A stretch of DNA of 64,000 nt from Fibrella arboris (GTDB taxonomy: Bacteria; Bacteroidota; Bacteroidia; Cytophagales; Spirosomataceae): positions 62,001-126,000 of the forward strand of contig NZ_JBGGWE010000001.1 in NCBI RefSeq assembly GCF_041321095.1, given 5' to 3'. The notes beneath the pieces are model-generated. The model did not search any database and was not told where the DNA came from. It saw nothing but the letters and a program-made list of their open reading frames with translations. Positions 55,100 to 64,000 of this stretch are shown here, piece by piece; within the stretch, counting starts at the first letter, position 1, and every line of letters begins with the position of its first letter. A program made the translations under genes and the position numbers.

Positions 55100-56461
55100 A
55101 TGTCGACCGAAAACCTCAGCCGTAGAAATTTCATTCAACAGTCGGCCGTAGCTACGGCAGGCCTGCTGTCGGCCAGTAGTGTAGCCGCTATAGCCGCATC
55201 AATTGACCCAACATCGGCGGTAAAACGCCGGGTAGCCATGGTCGGAACCGGTCACCGGGGCACCAGCATGTGGGGTGTACCCGTCGCGAAAGAGTTTGGC
55301 GATGTGGTTGAGTTCGTGGGGCTTTGCGACAAGAACCCTGGCCGGGCCGAAACGGCGCGGAAGATGCTGAACGTGACCTGCCCGCTCTATACCGATTTCG
55401 ATACGATGATGAAGGAGGCAAAACCCGACCTGCTCATTGTCACGACGGTCGACGCTACGCACGATCAGTTCATCATCAAAGGCATGGAAATGGGCGCGGA
55501 CATCATCACCGAGAAGCCGATGACGACCGACGAAAGCAAGTGCAATGCCATTCTGGAAGCCGAGCGCCGAACGGGCAAAAAAGTAACCGTGACGTTCAAC
55601 TACCGGTATTCGCCGCATCGCCAGAAACTCTACGAAATCCTCCGCGCCGATACGATTGGGAAGGTGACGTCGGTTGATTTTCACTGGTATCTGGATGTAA
55701 AACACGGGGCCGATTATTTCCGTCGCTGGCACCGGCTGCGCGAAAACAGTGGCTCACTTTGGGTGCACAAGGCCAGCCACCATTTCGACCTGCTGAACTG
55801 GTGGCTCGAATCAGAACCACAGACGGTTTACGCTCAGGCGTCGCTCGATAATTATGGCAAGAATGGACCCTTCCGTTCCACGAACTGCCGCCCCTGCCAG
55901 TTTAAAGACAAATGCTCGTTCTATTACGACATGACCAAAGACAAGCGTCTGATGGCCCTGTACGCCGATAACGAGAAGTTCGACGGCTACCTGCGCGACG
56001 GTTGTGTGTATAAAGAAGACATCAATATCTTCGACAAGATGGCGGCCACGATTCACTACGCCAACGGCGTGAATGTGGCTTATTCGCTCACCACCTATTC
56101 GCCTTACGAAGGCTACCGCATCGCGTTCAACGGTACCAAAGGCCGCGTTGAAGCCTGGATTAAAGAGACGGGGGCCATGACACTGGAACCATACGACGAG
56201 ATCATGATCTCGCACAACTTCGGCAAAATCGAGACCATCCGCGTACCACAGGCCGACGGCCACGGCGGTGGCGATGCCCGTCTACGCGACAAGATTTTCC
56301 GGAATCCGCAGGCGGCCGATACCTTCCGCCAGTCGGCGGGTAGCCGTGACGGGGCCATGGCGATTCTGGTTGGCATTGCCGCCCGCAAAAGCGTCGATTC
56401 CGGACAGCCGGTCAACATCGCTGATTTAACCGGACTGAAGCCGCTGGCAGTAAAGGGCTAG
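55100..56461 (+). CDS. Gfo/Idh/MocA-family oxidoreductase with Tat-like signal
   Basis: 453 aa. The N-terminus SRRNFIQQSAVATAGLLSAS is a twin-arginine signal, so the protein is exported folded with its cofactor. The Rossmann motif is VAMVGTGHRG, the catalytic EKP motif is in DIITEKPMTTD, and NYRYSPHRQKLYE follows. A cysteine-containing insert (NCRPCQFKDKCSFY) near residue 265 could bind a metal. Tat-exported members of this family in Bacteroidota include NAD-dependent glycosidases (GH109-like) and sugar oxidoreductases; the substrate is unknown. Confidence 0.85.
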   Translation: MSTENLSRRNFIQQSAVATAGLLSASSVAAIAASIDPTSAVKRRVAMVGTGHRGTSMWGVPVAKEFGDVVEFVGLCDKNPGRAETARKMLNVTCPLYTDFDTMMKEAKPDLLIVTTVDATHDQFIIKGMEMGADIITEKPMTTDESKCNAILEAERRTGKKVTVTFNYRYSPHRQKLYEILRADTIGKVTSVDFHWYLDVKHGADYFRRWHRLRENSGSLWVHKASHHFDLLNWWLESEPQTVYAQASLDNYGKNGPFRSTNCRPCQFKDKCSFYYDMTKDKRLMALYADNEKFDGYLRDGCVYKEDINIFDKMAATIHYANGVNVAYSLTTYSPYEGYRIAFNGTKGRVEAWIKETGAMTLEPYDEIMISHNFGKIETIRVPQADGHGGGDARLRDKIFRNPQAADTFRQSAGSRDGAMAILVGIAARKSVDSGQPVNIADLTGLKPLAVKG

Positions 56462-56550
56462 GTACGTTGCTGACCCATGTTTATTGCTTTTGCGCGATAG
56501 GTTGCTTTCGCGTGCGGTGTGGCTTCGCGTTGGTATCGTGCTACCATGCC

Positions 56551-56583
56551 CCGTTGTCGCTTGCCTGTGGCGAGTGACAACGG
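56551..56583. repeat. Short form of the CGTTGTCGCTTGCC repeat (copy 2)
   Basis: A nearly perfect palindrome built from CCGTTGTCGCTTGCC and GGCGAGTGACAACGG. It equals the outer half-arm of the long repeats at 38921 and 59581 joined to its own end. It lies 41 bases before the ATG of the GH2-like gene. Confidence 0.85.
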
Positions 56584-56623
56584 GCTATACCAACACTTGC
56601 CGTTTCTTTTTACACCTCTCCCA

Positions 56624-59530
56624 ATGCTCAACTCGTTACGAACGCTTTTGCTGATCAGCTTCATTCTGCTATCATTCAGCAGTATAGCTGCTCCAACCCC
56701 TATCGCCCTCAAAGGGCAATGGCGGTTCCGCACCGACCCGACCGATGTAGGTGTGGCCGAGAAATGGTTTGGTACCACGCTGCCGGAAACCATTAAGCTG
56801 CCGGGCTCGATGCTCGAGAACGACAAGGGCGACAAGGTGACACTGAACACGCAGTGGACGGGCAGCATCTACGATAGTTCGTGGTACTTCAACCCGCGCA
56901 TGGCCCGGTACCGCCGGCCGGATAACCTTAAATTTCCGTTCTGGCTAACACCCGCGAAGTACTACGTTGGGGCAGCCTGGTACCAGAAAGACGTGACCAT
57001 ACCGCCCACCTGGGCGGGACAACACGTTACGCTGGTGCTGGAACGGGCGCATACCGAGACTCGCGTCTGGGTAGATGACAAAGAAATCGGCCTGCAAAAC
57101 AGCATGGTCGTGGCGCATGAATATGACCTCAGCAGCACCCTGACGCCCGGCAAACACACCATTACCATCCGCATTGATAACCGCATCAAGGAAATCAACG
57201 TCGGCAAAGATTCACACAGCCTGACTGACCATACGCAGGGTAACTGGAACGGCATTGTCGGCAAGCTCGAACTCCGCGCCGAAGCCCCCGTCTGGTTCGA
57301 CGACGTGCAGGTATATCCCGATCTGGCCAACAAGCGGGCGCGGGTGAAACTGACCGTTCACCGCTTACAAAAACAACCCCTATCGGGGACGATCACGCTC
57401 GCGGCCGTTAGTTTCAACACGCCCGTGAAGCAGTCGGTGAAGCCGCTGACCGTGCCCGTAACCCTGGATGGAGCCGAGAAAGTAGTGGAGATCGACTTAC
57501 CAATGGGCGATAAAGTATTGACCTGGGATGAGTTCGACCCGGCCCTGTACCGGCTGACAGCCACGATCAAAACGGCCAGTGGCCTACAGAGTAACAGGCA
57601 GGTGTCGTTCGGCATGCGCGAGTTCGGTATTAGTGGCACCCGGTTCACGGTGAACGGTCGCCCAACGTTTTTGCGCGGAACGGTGGAAAACTGCCAGTTT
57701 CCGCTGACGGGCTACGCACCAATGGACGTAGCGGCCTGGGTACGTGTCTACAGGATCGCCAGGAGATACGGGCTGAATCACATGCGGTTCCACTCATATT
57801 GTCCGCCCGAGGCAGCGTTTGAGGCAGCCGATCTGGTTGGCTTCTACCTGCAGCCCGAAGGGCCAAGCTGGGCCAACCACGGGTCGTCTCTCGGCGATGG
57901 GCACCCCATCGACCAGTTCATTTACGACGAAACAAACCGAATGGGTAAGGCGTATGGCAACTACGCGTCATACTGCCTGCTGGCCTACGGCAACGAGCCC
58001 CGGGGCGGCAAGCAGGCGCAGTATCTGGCCAAATTCATCAACTACTGGAAAGCGAAAGATCCGCGTCGAAAATACACGGGAGCGTCGGTAGCGATGAGCT
58101 GGCCGCTGGTGCCCGAAAATGAATACATGATCAAGTCGGGGCCGCGGGGCTTGCCCTGGAATCAGCTTCCCGAAAGCAAGGGTGATTACCGGAGTAAGAT
58201 CGCCGATTTCAGGGTGCCGTACGTAACGCACGAACTGGGCCAGTGGTGCGTATTCCCGAACTTCAACGAGATCAAGAAGTACACGGGCGTGTATAAGGCG
58301 AAGAACTTTGAACTGTTTCAGGAAGACCTCGCCGATCGCGGTATGGCCGATCTGGGCGATGATTTCCTGCTGGCGACGGGCAAATTGCAGGTCCTGAGCT
58401 ACAAGACCGAACTGGAAATGGCCCTCCGTACGCCGGGCTCGGCTGGCTTCCAGATGCTGTCATTGAACGATTACTCGGGGCAGGGCACCGCGCTGGTTGG
58501 CCTGCTCGACCCGTTCTGGGACGAAAAAGGCTACCTGACTGCCCCCGAATTTACCCGCTTCTGCGCCCCGACCGTGCTACTGGCCCGTCTGCCCAAGTTC
58601 GTTTACAAAGCCAACGAAACCCTACAGGCGGATCTGGAAGTGTGCCATTTCGGAAAGGCCGCCCTGACTGACGTAACCATCAACTGGACGATTACCAACG
58701 CAGAGAAAAAGATCATGCCGGCCAGTGGGGACATTGAACTGGCGACCATTCCAATTGGCAGCAACAACGCGATCGGCACCATTTCGGTGCCGTTAGGCCG
58801 CTTCACTAAAGCAGAGAAGCTGACACTCACCGTCTCCATCGTGGGTACGTCGATCACCAACGATTGGGACATCTGGGTGTACCCGACTACCGTGGCCGAG
58901 GCTAAAACCGACGCTATTTATTTCTGTACGGAACTGGATGCAAAAGCCGAGGAAACGTTGAAAAATGGTGGAAAGGTCTTTCTGCAGGCGGCGGGTAAGA
59001 TCGAAAAAGGCAAAGAAGTGGTGCAGCAACTGGCCCCGGTCTTCTGGAACACGTCGTGGTTCAAGATGCGTCCGCCCCACACGCTGGGCTTCCTGGTCGA
59101 CCCCAGCCATCCCGCCTTCGCCGATTTCCCGACCGAGTATCACAGTAACCTGCAATGGTGGGAAATTGTGAACAAGGCGCAGGTAATGAACCTCGAAGAT
59201 TTCCCGCTCTCGTTCCGTCCGCTGGTACAGCCGATCGATACCTGGTTTTTGAACCGTCGACTGGGGCTGATTCTCGAAACACGCGTTGGCACCGGTAAGC
59301 TCATGCTGTGCAGCGCCGACCTGACGAGCGACCCCGCCAATCGGCCGGTGGCGCGGCAACTACTTCACAGCCTGACACAGTATATGCAATCGGACAAATT
59401 CAATCCGAAAGAATCCGTCGAGCTATCGGTGGTGAAAGCCCTGTTCACGACGCCCTCGCAGGATACGTTCAAAGCGTATACGGCCGACGCACCGGATGAG
59501 CTAAAAACGAAAGCGCAGTTAAAGTATTGA
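56624..59530 (+). CDS. GH2-like glycoside hydrolase, exported
   Basis: 968 aa from ATG at 56624, where MLNSLRTLLLISFILLSFSSIAA is a signal peptide; the in-frame extension to 56519 covers a repeat and was rejected. Domains: a sugar-binding jelly roll (40-220, LVLERAHTETRVWVDDKEIG), an immunoglobulin-like domain (220-340), a TIM barrel with acid/base Glu458 in AYGNEPRGG and probable nucleophile Glu537 in THELGQW, and a beta-rich C-terminus. It probably removes beta-linked galactose, glucuronate or similar sugars from pectin side chains. It is longer and less typical than LacZ-type GH2 enzymes. Confidence 0.85.
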   Translation: MLNSLRTLLLISFILLSFSSIAAPTPIALKGQWRFRTDPTDVGVAEKWFGTTLPETIKLPGSMLENDKGDKVTLNTQWTGSIYDSSWYFNPRMARYRRPDNLKFPFWLTPAKYYVGAAWYQKDVTIPPTWAGQHVTLVLERAHTETRVWVDDKEIGLQNSMVVAHEYDLSSTLTPGKHTITIRIDNRIKEINVGKDSHSLTDHTQGNWNGIVGKLELRAEAPVWFDDVQVYPDLANKRARVKLTVHRLQKQPLSGTITLAAVSFNTPVKQSVKPLTVPVTLDGAEKVVEIDLPMGDKVLTWDEFDPALYRLTATIKTASGLQSNRQVSFGMREFGISGTRFTVNGRPTFLRGTVENCQFPLTGYAPMDVAAWVRVYRIARRYGLNHMRFHSYCPPEAAFEAADLVGFYLQPEGPSWANHGSSLGDGHPIDQFIYDETNRMGKAYGNYASYCLLAYGNEPRGGKQAQYLAKFINYWKAKDPRRKYTGASVAMSWPLVPENEYMIKSGPRGLPWNQLPESKGDYRSKIADFRVPYVTHELGQWCVFPNFNEIKKYTGVYKAKNFELFQEDLADRGMADLGDDFLLATGKLQVLSYKTELEMALRTPGSAGFQMLSLNDYSGQGTALVGLLDPFWDEKGYLTAPEFTRFCAPTVLLARLPKFVYKANETLQADLEVCHFGKAALTDVTINWTITNAEKKIMPASGDIELATIPIGSNNAIGTISVPLGRFTKAEKLTLTVSIVGTSITNDWDIWVYPTTVAEAKTDAIYFCTELDAKAEETLKNGGKVFLQAAGKIEKGKEVVQQLAPVFWNTSWFKMRPPHTLGFLVDPSHPAFADFPTEYHSNLQWWEIVNKAQVMNLEDFPLSFRPLVQPIDTWFLNRRLGLILETRVGTGKLMLCSADLTSDPANRPVARQLLHSLTQYMQSDKFNPKESVELSVVKALFTTPSQDTFKAYTADAPDELKTKAQLKY

Positions 59531-59540
59531 TTGGTGAATC

Positions 59541-59575
59541 AAACCTATAAGGCCTTTTTGAGACCTTACAGGTTT
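59541..59575 (+). terminator. Hairpin after the GH2-like gene
   Basis: AAACCTATAAGG at 59541-59552 pairs with 59564-59575 at 11 of 12 positions. It lies 10 bases after the stop codon, but its U-run (CCTTTTTGAG) is in the loop rather than after the stem, so the terminator call is tentative. Confidence 0.5.
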
Positions 59576-59580
59576 ACTGC

Positions 59581-59735
59581 CGTTATCGCTTGCCTGTGGC
59601 GAGTGACGACTATCTGTAGGGCCTCTGGCCCGTTGGGTAATCATTACCGATGTTAGCCGCCGTTTGGTTTCACTAGCTATGTCCGGGCCATAGGCCCTGC
59701 TGATAATGGTCACTCGCCACAGGCAAGCGACAACG
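59581..59735. repeat. Long inverted repeat, CGTTGTCGCTTGCC family (copy 3)
   Basis: The arms of 52 bases (59581-59632 and 59684-59735) pair with several mismatches and match the arms at 38921-39076. The loops of both copies also share GTTTCAYTRGCTA, so the whole element, not only its ends, is repeated. It ends 30 bases before the PL11 ATG. Confidence 0.9.
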
Positions 59736-59765
59736 GTAGTAAAAACCCCTAACTCCCCAGCCCCC

Positions 59766-61634
59766 ATGCTACGAAAACTAACTTTTCTGCTGTTCATTGG
59801 CTTTCTTCCCGCCATCACGGTTGCCCAACGCCAGATGGAGCGCCTGAACCGGGGCGTGGTGGCCGTTCGGACGAGTGCCGATGAAGTTTATGTAGGCTGG
59901 CGGCTCTTCGGGACAGATCCGGCCAACACGGCGTTCAATGTGTATCGGGGAAAAACGAAGATCAATGCGTCGCCCATTACGGCTGCCACGAACCTGATCG
60001 ACAAGACCAGTTCGTCAGCTACGTATACGGTTCGGCCTGTGATCAATGGGAAAGAGCAGACACCCTCAGAAGGGGCGCAGGTATGGACGAAAAACTACCT
60101 CACGATCCCGATTCAGGCACCGGCCAGTGGCACAACAACTACCGGACAGGCCTACAGCTACGCTGCCAATGATTGCAGCGTAGGTGATCTGGACGGTAAC
60201 GGCGATTATGAAATTGTGGTGAAGTGGGACCCGTCGAACGCCAAAGACAATTCGCAGGCGGGCATCACCGGCAACGTATTTCTGGATGGCTACAAACTGA
60301 ACGGAACCCGACTGTGGCGCATCGACCTGGGGCGGAACATCCGGGCGGGGGCGCACTACACGCAGTTTATGGTCTACGATCTGGATAGCGATGGCAAGGC
60401 AGAAATTGCCTGCCGAACTGCTGATGGTACCGTTGACGGAAAAGGCCAGGTCATTGGCGATGCTACTGCCGACCACCGCAACGAGAAAGGCTTCATTCTG
60501 AAAGGGCCTGAATTCCTGACCCTGTTCAACGGACAAACGGGGGCGGCTATGGCCAGCGTAACGTACCTGCCCCGGCGCGACCCCGAAGGCGGCAATAACC
60601 CAACCGACGACCAGATGCGCGCCACCTGGGGCGATGCCAGCGGCAACCGCATCGATCGTTTTATCGCAACGGTGGCGTATCTCGACGGCCAACGGCCCAG
60701 CCTGGTTATGGGGCGTGGGTATTACACCCGGCTGGTTCGCGTGGCGTGGGACTGGCGCAACGGCAGGTTAACCCAACGCTGGGTATTCGACAGCGACTCG
60801 TCGCCCGAAAACCGGGCCTATCGTAGTCAGGGCAATCACCAGCTAACGACCGGCGATGTGGATGACGACGGAAAAGACGAAATCATCAACGGGGCCAGCG
60901 TGATCGATGATGACGGTAGGGGCCTATATGCCAACGGACTGGGTCACGGCGATGCATTGCATATGAGCGACATGGACCCCGACCGGCCCGGTCAGGAAAT
61001 CTGGCAATGCCATGAGTCGCCGCGTTCGTATGGAGACTATGGCCTTGAGTTTCGTGATGCCAGAACAGGGCAGCCACTCTGGGGCGTACCGGGTACTGGC
61101 GATATTGGCCGGAGCCTCGCCGCCGACATTGATCCGACGCACAAAGGCTACGAATGCTGGGGCGCTACCGGCGGTCTTTATGATTGCAAAGGCCAGCAAA
61201 TTGGTGTCGCAAAGCCACCGGTCAACTTCGCCATCTGGTGGGATGGTGACCTGTCGCGCGAGTTGCTCGACGGGCCGCGCGTCAGCAAATGGGACCCGGC
61301 AACAAATACCAATAACCGGCTTTTCTCTGCTTTCGATGTGGCAGACGGCGTGTCGAACAATAGCACAAAAGCTAACCCCGGCGTGACCGCCGATTTACTG
61401 GGCGACTGGCGCGAAGAGATCGTTTACCGAAACAGTACTAGCACTGCACTGCTGTTGTTCACGACCACCAACCTTACCGGCACCCGACTGTTTACGCTCA
61501 TGCACGACGCGCAGTACCGCGTGGCCGTAGCGCATCAGAATTCAGCCTACAACCAGCCGCCACACCCCAGCTTCTATCTGGGAACCGATATGGCCATGCC
61601 GCCACAGCCAGCCATTGTAACGAAACTGAAGTAA
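59766..61634 (+). CDS. Rhamnogalacturonan lyase, PL11 family
   Basis: 622 aa from ATG at 59766 (signal peptide MLRKLTFLLFIGFLPAITVAQ). The N-terminal MERLNRGVVAVRTSADEVYVGWRLFGTDP and the propeller stretches YSYAANDCSVGDLDGNGDYE, VYDLDSDGKAEIACRTADGT, DVDDDGKDEIINGASVIDDDG and DLLGDWREEIVYR are typical of PL11, with many Asp-rich calcium loops. It cleaves the rhamnogalacturonan I backbone by beta-elimination outside the cytoplasm. A GH105 or GH88 enzyme for its unsaturated products is not in the window. Confidence 0.94.
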   Translation: MLRKLTFLLFIGFLPAITVAQRQMERLNRGVVAVRTSADEVYVGWRLFGTDPANTAFNVYRGKTKINASPITAATNLIDKTSSSATYTVRPVINGKEQTPSEGAQVWTKNYLTIPIQAPASGTTTTGQAYSYAANDCSVGDLDGNGDYEIVVKWDPSNAKDNSQAGITGNVFLDGYKLNGTRLWRIDLGRNIRAGAHYTQFMVYDLDSDGKAEIACRTADGTVDGKGQVIGDATADHRNEKGFILKGPEFLTLFNGQTGAAMASVTYLPRRDPEGGNNPTDDQMRATWGDASGNRIDRFIATVAYLDGQRPSLVMGRGYYTRLVRVAWDWRNGRLTQRWVFDSDSSPENRAYRSQGNHQLTTGDVDDDGKDEIINGASVIDDDGRGLYANGLGHGDALHMSDMDPDRPGQEIWQCHESPRSYGDYGLEFRDARTGQPLWGVPGTGDIGRSLAADIDPTHKGYECWGATGGLYDCKGQQIGVAKPPVNFAIWWDGDLSRELLDGPRVSKWDPATNTNNRLFSAFDVADGVSNNSTKANPGVTADLLGDWREEIVYRNSTSTALLLFTTTNLTGTRLFTLMHDAQYRVAVAHQNSAYNQPPHPSFYLGTDMAMPPQPAIVTKLK

Positions 61635-61800
61635 TGGTGCGGCTTCGCCTTATTGTGTATGGCTGACACCCAGGCGCAGGGCCCAGCGAAAGCAACCTAT
61701 AGCGAGAAGCAACTACAACGCGACAACAAATCGAGCCGATCTAAGTAAACGCGGTGTTACGCGGCCCTTTACGTTCACAAACTTGCTTTCTCTTTAACGG

Positions 61801-64000
61801 ATGATACGACTACCTTTTCTTACTCTTTTCCTGCTTCTATCGTTTGCCTCGTTTGGCCAAAAAACGCAGATACTCTGGTACAAACAACCCGCCCGAAACT
61901 GGAACGAGGCCCTGCCTGTTGGTAATGGTCGACTGGGGGTGATGGTGTTTGGGAAGGTGACCGAAGACCTGTTGCAACTCAATGAAGAAACGCTCTGGTC
62001 GGGTGGGCCGGTAAACCGAAACCCCAATCCGGGTGTGGCCAAGTACCTGCCCGAAGTACGTGAAGCCCTGTTCCGCGAAGATTACGCCCAGGCTGCTAAA
62101 CTGACGCAGAAGATTCAGGGGCTCTACTCCGACGCTTACCAGCCACTGGGTGATCTGTTGCTGAAACAGACCCTGACCGGCACCGCCACCAACTACTACC
62201 GGGACCTGAACATCACGAATGCCACCGCCACCACCCGCTTCACCGTCGATGGTGTGGCCTATACCCGCGAAATCTTCGTCTCGGCACCCGATCAGGTGAT
62301 CGTTATCCGGCTTACGGCGAACAAAAAAGGAGCCCTGAATTTTACCGCCGTTACGCGCAGTCCGCACCCCATGTCGAAAACGGTACCGGGCCGGGATGAA
62401 CTGGTTATGCGCGGTAAAGCTCCGGCCCATTCCGATCCAAACTATGTCAATTACAACAAACAGGCCGTGATCTATACCGACAGTACGGGCTGTAAGGGTA
62501 TGCGCTTCGACTGGCGGGTAAAAGTAAAATCGACTGATGGACAAACGTCGACCGACACGGCTGGGATTCGGGTTCAGAACGCCACCGAAGCGGTTTTGTA
62601 CGTGACAGCCGCGACCAGTTTCAACGGTTTCGATAAATGCCCCGACAGCGACGGACGCGACGAGAAGAAACTGGCGGAGACGTACCTGACCAAAGCGATG
62701 GCCAAAGCGGCCACCCTGATTCGCCGCGATCATATTGCCGACTACCAGAAGCTGGCCAACCGCATGAGCCTAACGCTCAATGGGGAGGCCGCCCCGGTGG
62801 ATCTACCGATGGATGAGCGCCTGAAACGCTACACCGACGGAGCCGCCGATCCGGCGTTGGAAAGCCTCTACTTTGCGTTTGGACGTTACCTGCTCATCTC
62901 ATCATCGCGGCCTAAAACGGCGGGTAAGTTCAGTATCCCGGCCAATTTGCAGGGAATCTGGAATCCGATGGTTCGGCCACCGTGGAGCAGCAACTTCACC
63001 ACCAACATCAACGCGGAAATGAATTATTGGCCCGCCGAGATGACCAACCTGTCGGAACTGCACACGCCCCTGCTCGACTGGATCGGTAACATGGCCGCAA
63101 CCGGCCGCGAAACGACGAAGAATTTCTATAACATGCGTGGCTGGACGGTGCACCACAACTCCGATATCTGGGGCCTGTCGAATCCCGTGGGCGATAAAGG
63201 GAAAGGCAGTCCGTCGTGGGCCAACTGGGCCATGGGCGGTGCCTGGTTAAGTCAGCATCTATGGGATCATTACGCCTACACGGGCGACCGGACGTACCTG
63301 AAAAGCTACGCCTACCCGCTCATGAAAGACGCCGCCCAGTTCTGCCTGGATTGGCTGGTCGACGACCAGAAGGGGCATCTGGTGACGGCTCCGTCGACAT
63401 CGCCCGAGAACGTGTTCATCACCGAAAAAGGCGAGAAAAATTCCGTTTCGGTGGCGACTACGATGGATATGGCCCTGATCTGGGATGTGTTCAGCAACGT
63501 TGTTCAGGCGTCGGAACAGTTGAACGTCGACGCTGATTTCCGGCAGAAACTGCTCGAGGCGAAGAAGAAGCTATTCCCGCTGCAAATTGGCAAGAAGGGC
63601 AACCTCCAGGAATGGTATAAAGACTGGACCGACGAAGACCCGCAACACCGGCATGTATCCCATCTATACGCCCTGCACCCCGGCCGGGAAGTGTCGCCCC
63701 TAACCACACCCGCCCTGGCCGACGCCGCCCGCAAAACGCTCGAGATTCGGGGCGACGATGGTACAGGCTGGAGCAAATCGTGGAAGATTAATTTCTGGGC
63801 CAGGCTGCACGACGGCAATCATGCCTATAAACTCCTGCGCGAACTGCTGAAGCTGACCGGCATGGAAGGCACCAACTACAACAAAGGCGGCGGCACGTAC
63901 CCAAACCTGCTCTGCGCCCACCCGCCATTCCAGATCGATGGTAACTTCGGCGGCACGTCGGGCATCGGCGAGATGCTGTTACAAAGCCACGATGGTGTAC
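61801..64000 (+). CDS. GH95 alpha-L-fucosidase/galactosidase (partial, cut by window end)
   Basis: 733 codons are visible from ATG at 61801 (signal peptide MIRLPFLTLFLLLSFASFGQ). GH95 features: the N-terminal domain WNEALPVGNGRLGVMVFG and LQLNEETLWSGGP; in the (alpha/alpha)6 barrel the Asn402/Asn404 pair in TTNINAEMNYWPAE, probable acid Glu536 in PSTSPENV, and Asp713 in QIDGNFGG, matching the catalytic set of the Bifidobacterium fucosidase. The family also includes L-galactosidases. It would remove terminal sugars from xyloglucan or RG side chains. The C-terminal domain is missing only because the window ends. Confidence 0.92.
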   Translation, partial: MIRLPFLTLFLLLSFASFGQKTQILWYKQPARNWNEALPVGNGRLGVMVFGKVTEDLLQLNEETLWSGGPVNRNPNPGVAKYLPEVREALFREDYAQAAKLTQKIQGLYSDAYQPLGDLLLKQTLTGTATNYYRDLNITNATATTRFTVDGVAYTREIFVSAPDQVIVIRLTANKKGALNFTAVTRSPHPMSKTVPGRDELVMRGKAPAHSDPNYVNYNKQAVIYTDSTGCKGMRFDWRVKVKSTDGQTSTDTAGIRVQNATEAVLYVTAATSFNGFDKCPDSDGRDEKKLAETYLTKAMAKAATLIRRDHIADYQKLANRMSLTLNGEAAPVDLPMDERLKRYTDGAADPALESLYFAFGRYLLISSSRPKTAGKFSIPANLQGIWNPMVRPPWSSNFTTNINAEMNYWPAEMTNLSELHTPLLDWIGNMAATGRETTKNFYNMRGWTVHHNSDIWGLSNPVGDKGKGSPSWANWAMGGAWLSQHLWDHYAYTGDRTYLKSYAYPLMKDAAQFCLDWLVDDQKGHLVTAPSTSPENVFITEKGEKNSVSVATTMDMALIWDVFSNVVQASEQLNVDADFRQKLLEAKKKLFPLQIGKKGNLQEWYKDWTDEDPQHRHVSHLYALHPGREVSPLTTPALADAARKTLEIRGDDGTGWSKSWKINFWARLHDGNHAYKLLRELLKLTGMEGTNYNKGGGTYPNLLCAHPPFQIDGNFGGTSGIGEMLLQSHDGV

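Overview
The window looks like GC-rich chromosome from a Bacteroidota bacterium of the Cytophagales, most like Spirosoma or Fibrella (inference from gene content; no species call possible). Supporting signs are a TonB-dependent receptor with an N-terminal carboxypeptidase-regulatory-like domain, promoter boxes of the Bacteroidota type TAnnTTTG, many secreted enzymes whose signal peptides end in AQ, and the usual Bacteroidota carbohydrate enzymes. No tRNA, rRNA, CRISPR array, phage gene or transposase was seen.

Region 1 (1-26.9 kb) is one long run of minus-strand genes, many overlapping or only a few bases apart. From upstream to downstream it encodes a secreted esterase, an extradiol ring-cleavage dioxygenase, a C-C-bond hydrolase, a HisD-type dehydrogenase, an MFS transporter, an SDR, a fumarylacetoacetase-type hydrolase, an ABM protein, a cyclase-family hydrolase, an FAD monooxygenase, a lactonase, a second SDR, a MetE-like protein, DUF3237, a second MFS transporter, a crotonase, a feruloyl-CoA-synthase-type ligase, a secreted alpha/beta hydrolase, malonyl-CoA synthetase (MatB type), the malonate transporter MadLM, an amidohydrolase, PobA, a PcaD-PcaC fusion, PcaH, PcaG and PcaB (cut by the window edge). 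The lower part is the 4-hydroxybenzoate/protocatechuate ortho-cleavage pathway fed by a hydroxycinnamoyl-CoA branch. The upper part looks like a second, meta-cleavage-type ring-opening pathway with unknown substrate.

Region 2 (27-36.3 kb) holds a GH106 rhamnosidase, a GH1 beta-glucosidase, a TonB-dependent receptor without a SusD partner, and an AraC regulator. A 37-base operator made of two 21-bp-spaced direct repeats occurs three times: before the esterase that heads region 1, before the TonB receptor, and in the AraC/GH3 intergenic gap. In the first two cases it sits 23-24 bases upstream of a TAnnTTTG box. I infer that uptake and deglycosylation of a rhamnosylated or glucosylated plant phenolic (a flavonoid glycoside or similar) is co-regulated with breakdown of its aromatic part.

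Region 3 (36.4-64 kb) holds GH3, a TolB-like propeller, a TlpA-type thioredoxin, an SDR/AraC pair with its own 21-bp-repeat operator, GH42, and then a plus-strand run of plant cell-wall enzymes: GH9, sialate-O-acetylesterase-like, a ThuA/sorbosone-dehydrogenase/PKD/cytochrome c/CBM fusion, GH26, L-rhamnose mutarotase, Gfo/Idh/MocA, GH2-like, rhamnogalacturonan lyase PL11 and GH95 (cut by the window end). This suggests use of hemicellulose and rhamnogalacturonan I.

Across the window, many intergenic gaps contain a long, nearly perfect inverted repeat. Its arms differ from locus to locus, while the loops share short motifs. The 7-mer GGTACGT/ACGTACC is strongly over-represented on both strands, in genes and between them.
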